Positions 41,722-49,891 of a stretch of 64,000 nucleotides of DNA are shown one piece after another. The translations under genes and the position numbers were made by a program. Source of the DNA: an uncultured Porphyromonadaceae bacterium (lineage in GTDB: Bacteria; Bacteroidota; Bacteroidia; Bacteroidales; Muribaculaceae); NCBI GenBank assembly GCA_900540205.1, contig UQER01000003.1:1-64000 (forward strand). The letters run 5' to 3'. The notes under the pieces were generated by a model. That model was not told the DNA's origin and did not search any database. It was given only the letters and a program-made list of their open reading frames with translations. Position 1 is the first letter of the stretch, and every line of letters starts with the position of its first letter.

Positions 41722-43011
41722 TCATTCTATAATTACTGTCATGCTCTGGCCCATGGCGGTAACGCTGGCTTTATAATCCTCACCCAGATGCTTCTTGAAG
41801 AATTTGCGCAGGTCGCTGCCGAAGTTCGACAACGTGTAGGTGCGGTTCTTCGCAGCATTCCAGAGAGGCACATTGATGGAGACGCTGATATATTTGTCGG
41901 TGCTGCGGCTCATGTCGTAGATGCCGTGGAAGGCATTCTCTCTCAGCCATTCGTCAAGAGCATCCTTGAAATATTCGCCTGAGGCCGGACCGTCCTGCTC
42001 GAAATCCCAGTCGGATACTGTCTCCGAGATGTTGAGGTCAAGCTGCACCTCACGCCCCTTGTTGATCATCTGCTCGAACGAGGCCGCAAGCTGCGAGAAG
42101 AATCCGTCCTCAATCTGCTTGATGGCCTCACGCACGAGAAACGCGGTGTCGGTGGTGTGGTAGTAGCCGCTCTCAAACGTTTTTGTGGCAAGGCGTCCGG
42201 CAGTCTGTTTCTCCACGGCGCGGGTGTCGAGACCTACGCGTGTGGTGTTGCCCTGCGACTGAGTGCGCAATCCCACGGTCACCACGATATCGCCCGGCAG
42301 TTCGCGCACCATCATAGTGGCTCCGTCGGCCTGTGTGCCGTCGCGCAGCACATCCCGGTTCTTGGAATTCTGCAGCTGCGCGATAAAATCGCGGGTCTTG
42401 AAGCCGTGATTCTGGAAAGCCTCGGCCATACGCTCCACTGCGTACCGCTCCACCGGATTGTTCTCAATGCGCGTGCGCATTGCCTCGTAGCTGTAGCCGT
42501 CGGACGAATCGGTATATGGCACCACTACAATCGTGGGATTCAGCGCCGAGGTGGGTTCCTGCTTCTTGGCATCGGCCCATGCCGGCGAGAACACCTGCCG
42601 GTTGCGCGTCAGGTCGGCACGCAAAGTCTTGAGGTTGATGGTCAGAGTGACGGTGGCATGCTGATTCCCGGCCACCTTCTTGGTTGAAATCGTCTTGGGA
42701 GCGCCTATAATATACGTGATATACCGGCCTTCATTGAAAAACCGGTAATCGTAATCGCGTTTGGTCTCCGAAAGTATGGGATTGCCATCCTTCAGGCCGG
42801 CCACACCTGTATGCATCAGGCAGTTGAACGCCGACTGTGCGGCAAGCGTCTCGGCATCCTTCTTCTTCGGGGCCACAGCAGATGCTGTCACCGTTACGGT
42901 GTTCTCGTCGCCGCTTACAAACTGAACATCGTCACTGTAATTCTGTGCCGCGCCCGTAATGGCGCAGCACAGAATTATAGCGACGAGGTTTAGGAATCTC
43001 GTATATGTCAT
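41722..43011 (-). CDS. DUF6175-like exported protein (operon gene 2)
   Basis: This is a 429-residue protein. The signal peptide ends near ITGAAQ (residue 23). Residues about 35 to 135 give TVTVTASAVAPKKKDAETLAAQSAF and VTLTINLKTLRADL, an LPP20/FlgT-N-like pattern. Residues 155 to 275 (NPTIVVVPYTDSSDGYSYEA ... VERMAEAFQNHGF ... GATMMVRELPGDIVVTVGL) fit the CsgG/FlgT-M ABD-like fold, where a protein-protein assembly domain builds envelope rings or pores. A third segment continues to the end. I assign DUF6175 from memory. It lies three bases after gene 1. Confidence 0.65.
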   Translation of the reverse strand: MTYTRFLNLVAIILCCAITGAAQNYSDDVQFVSGDENTVTVTASAVAPKKKDAETLAAQSAFNCLMHTGVAGLKDGNPILSETKRDYDYRFFNEGRYITYIIGAPKTISTKKVAGNQHATVTLTINLKTLRADLTRNRQVFSPAWADAKKQEPTSALNPTIVVVPYTDSSDGYSYEAMRTRIENNPVERYAVERMAEAFQNHGFKTRDFIAQLQNSKNRDVLRDGTQADGATMMVRELPGDIVVTVGLRTQSQGNTTRVGLDTRAVEKQTAGRLATKTFESGYYHTTDTAFLVREAIKQIEDGFFSQLAASFEQMINKGREVQLDLNISETVSDWDFEQDGPASGEYFKDALDEWLRENAFHGIYDMSRSTDKYISVSINVPLWNAAKNRTYTLSNFGSDLRKFFKKHLGEDYKASVTAMGQSMTVIIE

Positions 43012-43014
43012 ATA

Positions 43015-43911
43015 TCAGAGCTTGAATCCGCTGAACACGTTCTCCTTCTTGGGAACTGACTTGAATACGATTGTCTGGCCACCGTCCACAGCAGCCTTGA
43101 TCTCCTTGTTGCCCTTCTTGATTTTGGCAGAAGAAATGTCATCGCCGTCAACCGAAGCAATCTCGCATTCGCCGATGGCTTTTGTAGACTTGCGGCCTGC
43201 GATTTCACGGACGATGCACACCTCGAAACGGTCCTTTTCGGCTACACCGTGAGCTGCGCCGAGGCTCATATACACTGAGTTGACCTTGTCGCCTTTCACT
43301 TCGTTGCATTCCAGAAGAGTGCCATAAAGCGGGAAGGCTTCCTGAATGAAGGGCACAACACTCTTCACGGCGCTGCGGCACACCTTGGTCACGGCCTCGT
43401 CGGGGGTGTTGGAGGTCTCCATGTTCAGGAGTTCGCCACCATGCTTGAAGGTCTTGGTGAGCACGAGCTTGCCGTCGTTGGGATTGATGGCCTTGAGGGT
43501 GTAGGAGAGCTGACCGGTGTAATACTTGCTGCCGTCGTCGGTGGTTTTCTCCTCGATGTTGAGCGATGCGATACGGCCCTGGATCAGGAAGTTGGCACCC
43601 TGCTGCGACATCACTTTCAGACGCTCTGCATCATCGCCGGCATCAACGCCTGCCTCGCGGCGCGAAGCCTCGATGGCAAGGGCATCCTGCGAGTCTACGT
43701 CGATAAGTTCCACACGGTTGGTGTTGGTGATACCTTCCATCACATAGCTGCGGAGCTGTTCGGCGCAGCTGAATGGGATGTTGGCCGGACGCCAGAAGTA
43801 ATCGATCAGGACGTTAGGTTTCCCTTTTGTTTCATTGGCATTGGATGTGAAGGGAATGGCTACTGCCATAACCACAAGCATGGCTTTGCTGATTGTTTTG
43901 AAGAAATTCAT
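43015..43911 (-). CDS. CsgG/FlgT-like exported protein (operon gene 1)
   Basis: This is a 298-residue protein with a signal peptide at about 1 to 25. Residues 30 to 190 have the order of the CsgG-type ABD fold (VLIDYFWRPANIP, LRSYVMEGITNTNRVELIDV, MSQQGANFLIQGRIASLNIEE, QLSYTLKAINPNDGKLV). Residues about 205 to 285 (VNSVYMSLGAAHGVAEKDRFEV ... KAIGECEIASVDGDDISSAKI) look like a FlgT C-terminal beta domain, with the typical GxxxGVxxxDxFEV turn. Vibrio FlgT sits in a flagellar ring; this genome region shows no flagellar genes. It leads the operon. The homology is by motif reading only. Confidence 0.68.
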   Translation of the reverse strand: MNFFKTISKAMLVVMAVAIPFTSNANETKGKPNVLIDYFWRPANIPFSCAEQLRSYVMEGITNTNRVELIDVDSQDALAIEASRREAGVDAGDDAERLKVMSQQGANFLIQGRIASLNIEEKTTDDGSKYYTGQLSYTLKAINPNDGKLVLTKTFKHGGELLNMETSNTPDEAVTKVCRSAVKSVVPFIQEAFPLYGTLLECNEVKGDKVNSVYMSLGAAHGVAEKDRFEVCIVREIAGRKSTKAIGECEIASVDGDDISSAKIKKGNKEIKAAVDGGQTIVFKSVPKKENVFSGFKL

Positions 43912-44101
43912 AGTGTGATAAAATAGTGAGATAAATTTGTACTGTGTTCAATAAATTGTATTGATTATGTCACGAAATTAAACAATAATTCGCTATTTAC
44001 CCCCCCCCATTAGTTAAATAAAGTTAAACGAGCCTTACAAACTAAACTTTTCGCCTTTTTTCAGGTTCTTCATTATTTCAGCCAGACCAATAAAAAAGCG
44101 T
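43912..44101. promoter_or_regulatory. Upstream region of the six-gene operon with a C9 tract
   Basis: This AT-rich region contains nine consecutive C at 44000 to 44008 (G on the transcribed strand). Two imperfect minus-strand -7 elements are visible: TAATTTCG at 43973 to 43980 and TAACTTTA at 44019 to 44026. The homopolymer lies either at the -33 position of the first or just downstream of the second. Length change in the tract could alter expression. Confidence 0.45.
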
Positions 44102-44450
44102 CACACCACCGTTGCCCACATCCCCCATTTGCAGTCGCTCACCCCTGTACGGGGGGTGTTGCAGAACCCCTACTGCAAAACCGAATGGCATTACCGGACC
44201 TTGTAGAACGCGCGGATGCTATCGCCGGAGGCGATACTATGGGGAGGAGCTTGCCAGCATACGCAAAATCCTGAAGGCATCCAATTGTAGGGTCGCGACC
44301 TGTCGCGACTGCCTTGCGGTTGATTAGCCCGCGCTCTCCGATCGGAATTTATAAGGTAATGGTTTGAAATTTACTGGGTTGCAGTAGCGACCTGTCGCGA
44401 CCCTACAATTGGGTGAAAATGATACCGGCGTGACCAACGAAAAGAGGCTG
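44102..44450. repeat. Intergenic repeat cassette, copy 1
   Basis: Two blocks match 47415 to 47634. The first (44102 to 44153) shares CCACCGTTGCCCACA and CCCCATTTGCAGTCGCTCAC. The second (44401 to 44450) shares CCCTACAATTGGGTGAAAAT and differs from the other copy at four of 50 positions. The blocks flank a family A REP-like pair in this copy and family C palindromes in the other. Confidence 0.75.
44287..44406. repeat. REP-like inverted pair, family A (copy 2)
   Basis: The forward copy at 44287 to 44309 is identical to the one at 18 to 40. The reverse copy at 44384 to 44406 differs at three positions (GTAGCGACCT for GTCGCGACAG). Both keep the GTAGGG/CCCTAC foot. Confidence 0.82.
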
Positions 44451-44476
44451 TGTCTGTTCGACACAGCCTCTTTTCG
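44438..44476. terminator. Terminator of the T9SS surface protein gene
   Basis: CGAAAAGAGGCTGTGT and ACACAGCCTCTTTTCG form a 16-base perfect stem with a seven-base loop, 38 bases after the gene's stop. The A4/T4 at the base makes it bidirectional. Confidence 0.85.
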
Positions 44477-44514
44477 TTTCAACTATTTATTTATTAAAGC
44501 ATTATAAGCACCTT

Positions 44515-46908
44515 CTAATCAATTATCACTTTACGGGTTGAATTACCTTGGCGCACTATGTACAGACCCGGGGTTAAATAAGTCGCGCGGGTTCCGTCGA
44601 TATGGTAATATTCCATCTCCGATGATTGATTATCCTGGACAGAGATAATGCCTGTCGTCACCGCCTCTCTGACATTAGTAAATTCCTTCCATCCGGGGGC
44701 AGCCTTATATGAGGCCAGTGTACCGCGCGGGACAATAAGAACGGCTTTGGCAGGAACATTACTGAAACGGTTCAACCCTTCCACATAAATCAGCGCCGGA
44801 GGATCCATCGCGTTACACCTGACAAATGACAGGTTATCAAGACCGTTTGCCGACCGTGCGTGGCCACTGCCGAACAGATAGGGACTTACCTTCGTAACTG
44901 CATCATGAATCACCAACGTGGAAGGCTCATAGTCGACTTGCAGATTAATCTCTCCCGTGTCAGGATGTCCAACTGAAGTCACGACGTATGTTTCGCCGTC
45001 TTTTTCAATCGTTGACGGAATTTCAAGTATGTCTCTGGAGAAACCTTCCGGGTGGGCGTAGGCAAGAATATGGGCTTCGCTGTCAGAATGCGTATTAATT
45101 ATCCATTGTTCATCGGCGGGTCTCAGTTCTTCAATATTCTTGAACTGTTTCCATCCGGCAGCCACTTTATAGGCTGCTGATGTCCCGAACGGAACGCGCA
45201 AAACCGCGTTTTCATCCACTTTCTGAAAACCGGTTTCTTCATCTTCGGGCCTGAAACGATCCTTCATAATGGCCGGAGGCGTGGTGGCAAGAGATGTAAA
45301 CACAGCGGTTTTGACCCGTCCCAAATAGGAAGAAACGCCGGTAATTGTTGCAGGCATAATGAAATTATCCAGTGTGTATGACAAATCAACCGTAAACCAG
45401 CCTTCCATCGAAGAACCAATCTTAGTGGTGATGTAATCCTTACCGTCAATCACAAATGAAGACGGAACTTCCAACTCCTTAATATCAAAACCCGATCCTT
45501 CAAAACGCGCAACTCCGCACTCGGTTTCAGACTCAGCCCAAGTTTCGGCATCCCGGGCTTTTTCCACTCTCCATGCGCGCAGTTCATTCGGTTCAAGAAG
45601 CGCTGTCAGTTTAATGTCACCGGTCACAGTGAAGCGATAGGGATTCTCGGTTGCACCATTATCCCAACATTTAAAGTCGTGATTGCCACTGTTCCATGTA
45701 AATGCAATCTCAGCCTCGTCACCGTCGTTATAAAAATCGGCACCGGTGACTGAACCGAATCCATCCTTTTCGGTATATACCTCCACTACATAATCATAGC
45801 CGGTGATGTCTTTTCTTGTCTGGTCCTCGGCAAGCCAATAGAACAAATGGCCGTTCTTATCGGTAGTGGCTGTATATTCTTCCTGGCCTAAATGGTTTTT
45901 CAATACATATGTCTTGTTGGGAGACAACCCGTATTGAATGTGTTGATGATATTCGAGACCGTTGGTGATTGTAGGGGTGCCCTCTTTCAGAGTAGCCTCA
46001 AGCGTCCCGCCATTATGGTAAACCAAAGTTGGGACATTGCCAGCACACCCCACTCCTTCAGGTATGCCGATTGTGTTGCCTCCTTTATTATCCGACGAGC
46101 CAAAGAAGTGGGCATCTCCCCCGTTCATGATGAGTACACCATGATTTTCAGAAAATGTATCGGTATAGTTCCACACACTTCCCGAGCCGAAACCGGCACT
46201 TCCCAAAGCGCCATAACCGTAGACCGACCCTGAATCGATAATCAGAGTGCCCACAGAGGTGCTGCTTACAGCTCCACCGATTCCGGCACCTGCGATCCAT
46301 GACCCGGTCTTTGTCGAGCCGCCCTTTGCCACCAGCTTGCCGTCGCCCGAGATGCGCAGCGTCGCTTCAGCCGGGAGCCAGATTCCGGCACTGTCATGTC
46401 CGCCGCAGATATTGTTTTCACCTATCAATATCATATTGACATATCCCGAAACAATGTTCATTCCATTGTTGTTCTGACCGTTATCACGCCTTACATTCGA
46501 GAGATCGATATTCAGGTTGTCAAGGGCAATGACCAACGGCTTGTCTTTACTTCCGCCAACTATCTCCAATGCATTTGTAGTAGTTGATGAAGTTGTAAGA
46601 ATGTATGGGCCGGAACATTGGGTAAACACATCTCCGACGGTATATCCATCCTCTGTAATCCTGACATCCCCCTCACTGACATCGATAGTGACATATTCAT
46701 AACCCTCTATCGTGGAAAATGTCGAATTAGACGTAGGTGTTGAAGATGTGATGACATAGGTAAAAGAGCCGGATTCTGAGTTTCCACCCTGGCTGTATCC
46801 CTGCGGAGTTATCTCGATATCGCCTTGCACAAGATCAAGATTTTTATCTTCGGCAAAGGACAGCATAGTGCAACATAATCCGATGCAAAGAAACATGAAT
46901 GGTTTCAT
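44515..46908 (-). CDS. Large T9SS surface protein with carbohydrate-binding-like and LRR-type repeats
   Basis: This is a 797-residue exported protein. A signal peptide (about 1 to 19) is followed by repeats with GDIEITPQGY and GDVRITEDGY. A Gly/Asn/Ile-rich right-handed beta region (about 120 to 290: GIWLPAEATLRISGDGKLVAKGG, AGAGIGG, GTLIIDSGSVYGYGA) resembles DUF4353 carbohydrate-binding domains. Two modules with RVPFGTSAAYKVAAGWKQFKNIEE and IVPRGTLASYKAAPGWKEFTNV recall BspA-type LRR_5 repeats. The C-terminus (YYHIDGTRATYLTPGLYIVR ... RKVIID) fits a type A T9SS sorting domain. It is flanked by duplicated intergenic cassettes and looks accessory. The likely role is adhesion or glycan binding. 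Confidence 0.72.
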   Translation of the reverse strand: MKPFMFLCIGLCCTMLSFAEDKNLDLVQGDIEITPQGYSQGGNSESGSFTYVITSSTPTSNSTFSTIEGYEYVTIDVSEGDVRITEDGYTVGDVFTQCSGPYILTTSSTTTNALEIVGGSKDKPLVIALDNLNIDLSNVRRDNGQNNNGMNIVSGYVNMILIGENNICGGHDSAGIWLPAEATLRISGDGKLVAKGGSTKTGSWIAGAGIGGAVSSTSVGTLIIDSGSVYGYGALGSAGFGSGSVWNYTDTFSENHGVLIMNGGDAHFFGSSDNKGGNTIGIPEGVGCAGNVPTLVYHNGGTLEATLKEGTPTITNGLEYHQHIQYGLSPNKTYVLKNHLGQEEYTATTDKNGHLFYWLAEDQTRKDITGYDYVVEVYTEKDGFGSVTGADFYNDGDEAEIAFTWNSGNHDFKCWDNGATENPYRFTVTGDIKLTALLEPNELRAWRVEKARDAETWAESETECGVARFEGSGFDIKELEVPSSFVIDGKDYITTKIGSSMEGWFTVDLSYTLDNFIMPATITGVSSYLGRVKTAVFTSLATTPPAIMKDRFRPEDEETGFQKVDENAVLRVPFGTSAAYKVAAGWKQFKNIEELRPADEQWIINTHSDSEAHILAYAHPEGFSRDILEIPSTIEKDGETYVVTSVGHPDTGEINLQVDYEPSTLVIHDAVTKVSPYLFGSGHARSANGLDNLSFVRCNAMDPPALIYVEGLNRFSNVPAKAVLIVPRGTLASYKAAPGWKEFTNVREAVTTGIISVQDNQSSEMEYYHIDGTRATYLTPGLYIVRQGNSTRKVIID

Positions 46909-47002
46909 AAGAATGAAAATAAAAGAGATTGATTAGTAAGTCACAATCAGGATTTGCAAATACCTCATAAATAATAAAAAGCGTGCGCTGAATTGCCACA
47001 TC

Positions 47003-47121
47003 GCTAATGATGGTCGTAGGAAACCTTAGATGCAGATGCAGGAATAGCAGCCCACGCCTATGGCGTGAGAACCGCTTGTTTATCCTTGCACCTTTTGAAA
47101 ATTTCCTACGTTTTCATTAGC
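47003..47121. other. Long structured hairpin upstream of the surface protein gene
   Basis: GCTAATGA (47003 to 47010) pairs with TCATTAGC (47114 to 47121). CGTAGGAAA (47015 to 47023) pairs with TTTCCTACG (47102 to 47110). Inside, CACGCC-TAT-GGCGTG (47053 to 47067) forms a third stem. The element lies 94 bases before the surface protein ATG, in what would be its leader or promoter region on the minus strand. I cannot assign it to a known RNA or mobile element family. Confidence 0.6.
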
Positions 47122-47414
47122 AAGATAAGCAATACGCTTCTTATTAAGTCATTATGTCTCTGCCAATCTTCTGATTGACACCGTAAATTTACGAATTAAA
47201 TCCGATATAATCCTCATCCTTTCAACCAAAAGGCTTATATCTTTTTATTGCTGTCCGATAAAACCCTGATAACGCAATAAAGATGCTGTTTTTTACGGGT
47301 CAAGCGGAAATAAAATAACGGTGCATGGAAAGCCAACAAATCTTCATGTCCAAGTCCCTTAACTTAGTGGCATAGCACGGTGTGTATTCATGTGCCAGAC
47401 TGGTCGCGATCCTA
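47122..47414. other. AT-rich intergenic region, nothing recognised
   Basis: I see no gene, strong hairpin or clear promoter here. It forms part of the 985-base gap between the surface protein gene and recQ. Confidence 0.5.
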
Positions 47415-47658
47415 CCACCGTTGCCCACACCACCTTTGCCCCCATCCCCCCATTTGCAGTCGCTCACCACTGTACGGGCGCTATACATAGCGCCCACATC
47501 ATCGTTACCCACATCATCCATGTAAAGCAATCCATTTCATTATTATAATCTGTGGGATTAATTTGTGGGCGCAATTTATTGCGCCCCTACAATTGGGTGA
47601 AAATGATTCCGGCATGACCGACGAAAGGAGGCTGCGCCATTCTCAGGCACAGCCTCCT
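47415..47658. repeat. Intergenic repeat cassette, copy 2, with family C palindromes
   Basis: It matches copy 1 (44102 to 44450) in both outer blocks. Between them are GGGCGCTATACATAGCGCCC (47476 to 47495, perfect) and a palindrome at 47565 to 47590 with arms GGGCGCAAT and ATTGCGCCC that ends CCTAC, the GTAG foot on the minus strand. A terminator-like hairpin at 47626 to 47658 (AGGAGGCTG with CAGCCTCCT) corresponds to the terminator of copy 1. Confidence 0.75.
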
Positions 47659-47668
47659 CACGTTTCAA

Positions 47669-47815
47669 CTATTTATTTATGAGAGCCTTAGTACCCAGTA
47701 TCACTACTCGATAAAAAGGACGAGGGATGTTAGATTGCTGAGGTACATCCGGACCGGCGGTCCGTTGCACCCCTTTTTGTTCTTTATATGTATAACAATA
47801 TAATACGCCGCTCGT
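47669..47815 (-). pseudogene. Possible gene-end relic downstream of cassette copy 2
   Basis: An open minus-strand frame of about 49 codons ends at TAG (47669 to 47671). Its last part reads PFYRVVILGTK, which lines up loosely with the RKVIID end of the T9SS gene in the equivalent place beside cassette copy 1. It may be the remnant of a deleted surface-protein gene, or chance. The stretch also holds a small GC hairpin, CGGACC-GGC-GGTCCG. No start or further domain is visible. Confidence 0.2.
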
Positions 47816-47893
47816 TGAATGTCACTGCACTAAAAGAGTTTAAATAGTGTTTAAGCCGTCAAGCCGCTCTCTGCACCCCGTGGCATAAGGCAA

Positions 47894-49846
47894 TCAGTGC
47901 AGATGGAAGCAGCCTGTTGCTTGGTCAAGCCGCACCTTGTCATCATCAAGCAAGCGGCGCAGAACCTGTGCCACAATTTCCGGACCGACACGCAGATACC
48001 CGGCAAGTTCAGCTATTGTCATGCCGCTCCGCGCATTGCCCAGAGCATAGGCAATCATTGCGTCGTAATCTACATCTGCAGACTCAAGGGAGCCTCGCGA
48101 GGCGCTCCTTTCACGGGCTGCGTCGCGACACACATCGCATTTGCCGCAATCATTGCCGGGGGTCTCGTCGAAATAGCGCAACAGGGTGGCCACACGACAT
48201 GTGCTCCCATCGAAAAGGAAGCGCTTCATGGCGGCAATTCTCATCTCCATCTGCCGGCGCCGCTGTTCATACACCTTCACAGGAAACACAAGGTGGCGCG
48301 AATCATCGCGCGAGCGGGTGAACATTACATATGGCGTGGTTTTCCTCGGCACATAGCTTATCACCTTCATGCGGCCGAGCTTCAGCAGATTTTCATAGAC
48401 GGTGCGCTCGGTGAGGTCGAGTCCGGATGCTATGAGCGATTCGCTCACATGCTCGTAATCGGCGAAGATGCCGGTGTAGCTGCGGAGCACCGCCTGAAAC
48501 ACGCGCTCGCACTCATCGTCCAGACGGAGCGAATACAGTTCATTGCGGTTCATAAGCACCATCAGGCGCGACCGCGTGGAAATCTCCTCTATGTATTCAA
48601 TATAGCCGCACTGCGTCAGTATCTTCAGCGCACTCCGCGCAGGTGCGGGCTGAAGGCTGTAACGTTCGCAGAATTTGTCGAAATTAAATTCGCAAAGCAA
48701 CTGGAACCCATCGCCCACCGCCACGTTGTTGAACACGCACACGCGGTCGTAGATCTGGCGTATGTAGTCCTTGGGCGGGAATGAATCGTTGAGGCGACGG
48801 GTGAGCACCCCTTTGTCGGAATCAGACACCAGCGCCACGGCATAGGATTCCTTGCCGTCGCGTCCGGCACGCCCGGCTTCCTGATAATACTCCTCAAGCG
48901 ACGTGGGCGCATCGAAATGCACCACAATGCGCACGTCCGGTTTGTCTATACCCATCCCGAAAGCCGTGGTGGCCACCATGATGCGCGTGCGGTCGTCTTT
49001 CCAGCGGTTCTGACGCTCGTCCTTCTCCTCGGGCAGCAGCCCGGCGTGATAGAATTCCGCCGTAATGCCTGCTGCACACAGCGTGTCGGACAGTGTCTTG
49101 GCCCGCTTTCTCGAGCGCACATACACAATGCCGCAACCCGGCACACGCTGCAGGATGTGCACAAGCTGCTCCTCCTTCAGCGAGCAGTAGCGCGCCACAT
49201 AACTGATATTGGTGCGGTTAAAACTGAGGCGGAATACGTTGTGACCGCCCCTGAATCCGAGCTGGGCGGCGATATCCGCCACCACATCCGGGGTGGCCGA
49301 TGCCGTCAGGGCCAGCACAGGCGCGTCGGGAAACTGCCTGCGCAACGAAATGATCTGCAGATAGGATGGCCTGAAATCATAGCCCCATTGCGATATGCAG
49401 TGAGCCTCGTCGACCACAATGAACTTCACCGGCAGCCGCGCCAGTTCGCCCACAAAACTTTTGCTCTGTAGCTTTTCAGGCGACACATACAGGATGCGCG
49501 CCTTCCCCAGACGGCATTTGTCGAGAATCAGGCGGTTCTCACGCGGCGTCAGGCCGCTGTGCATGAAGAATGCCGTTATGCCGTGCGCGCGGAGGTTGTC
49601 CACCTGGTCCTTCATCAGCGAAATCAGCGGCGTAACCACTATGGTAAGGCCGTCGATAAGCAGCGCCGGCACCTGAAAGGTTATGGATTTTCCTCCGCCG
49701 GTGGCCATCAGGCCGAGAGTATCGTGCCCCTCCAGAACCGACCTGATAATTTCGGCCTGCATCGGACGGAATGCATCGTAGCCCCAGTGCTTTTTGAGCA
49801 CGCGGAGCATCGTCGACATTATATCGCCGGATAGATCGGAATTCAT
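47894..49846 (-). CDS. recQ: ATP-dependent DNA helicase RecQ
   Basis: This 650-residue 3' to 5' helicase has Walker A in LMATGGGKSITFQVPAL (about 46 to 62), Walker B in VVDEAHCISQWGYDFRPSYL (DEAH), and motif VI in QEAGRAGRDGKES. The RecQ zinc-binding cysteines are in CRVATLLRYFDETPGNDCGKCDVCRD, followed by the winged-helix region. The C-terminus has a short helical domain (IAELAGYLRVGPEIVAQVLRRLL) and not an obvious HRDC domain. It sits 45 bases after recJ, so the two form a RecF-pathway operon. The ATG at 49846 is used. ATG codons nine or twelve residues in would also be acceptable. Confidence 0.95.
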   Translation of the reverse strand: MNSDLSGDIMSTMLRVLKKHWGYDAFRPMQAEIIRSVLEGHDTLGLMATGGGKSITFQVPALLIDGLTIVVTPLISLMKDQVDNLRAHGITAFFMHSGLTPRENRLILDKCRLGKARILYVSPEKLQSKSFVGELARLPVKFIVVDEAHCISQWGYDFRPSYLQIISLRRQFPDAPVLALTASATPDVVADIAAQLGFRGGHNVFRLSFNRTNISYVARYCSLKEEQLVHILQRVPGCGIVYVRSRKRAKTLSDTLCAAGITAEFYHAGLLPEEKDERQNRWKDDRTRIMVATTAFGMGIDKPDVRIVVHFDAPTSLEEYYQEAGRAGRDGKESYAVALVSDSDKGVLTRRLNDSFPPKDYIRQIYDRVCVFNNVAVGDGFQLLCEFNFDKFCERYSLQPAPARSALKILTQCGYIEYIEEISTRSRLMVLMNRNELYSLRLDDECERVFQAVLRSYTGIFADYEHVSESLIASGLDLTERTVYENLLKLGRMKVISYVPRKTTPYVMFTRSRDDSRHLVFPVKVYEQRRRQMEMRIAAMKRFLFDGSTCRVATLLRYFDETPGNDCGKCDVCRDAARERSASRGSLESADVDYDAMIAYALGNARSGMTIAELAGYLRVGPEIVAQVLRRLLDDDKVRLDQATGCFHLH

Positions 49847-49891
49847 GGCTGTGGCGTAGGCGGGTGCGCCAACCTGTACGGGTGTGGCGCG

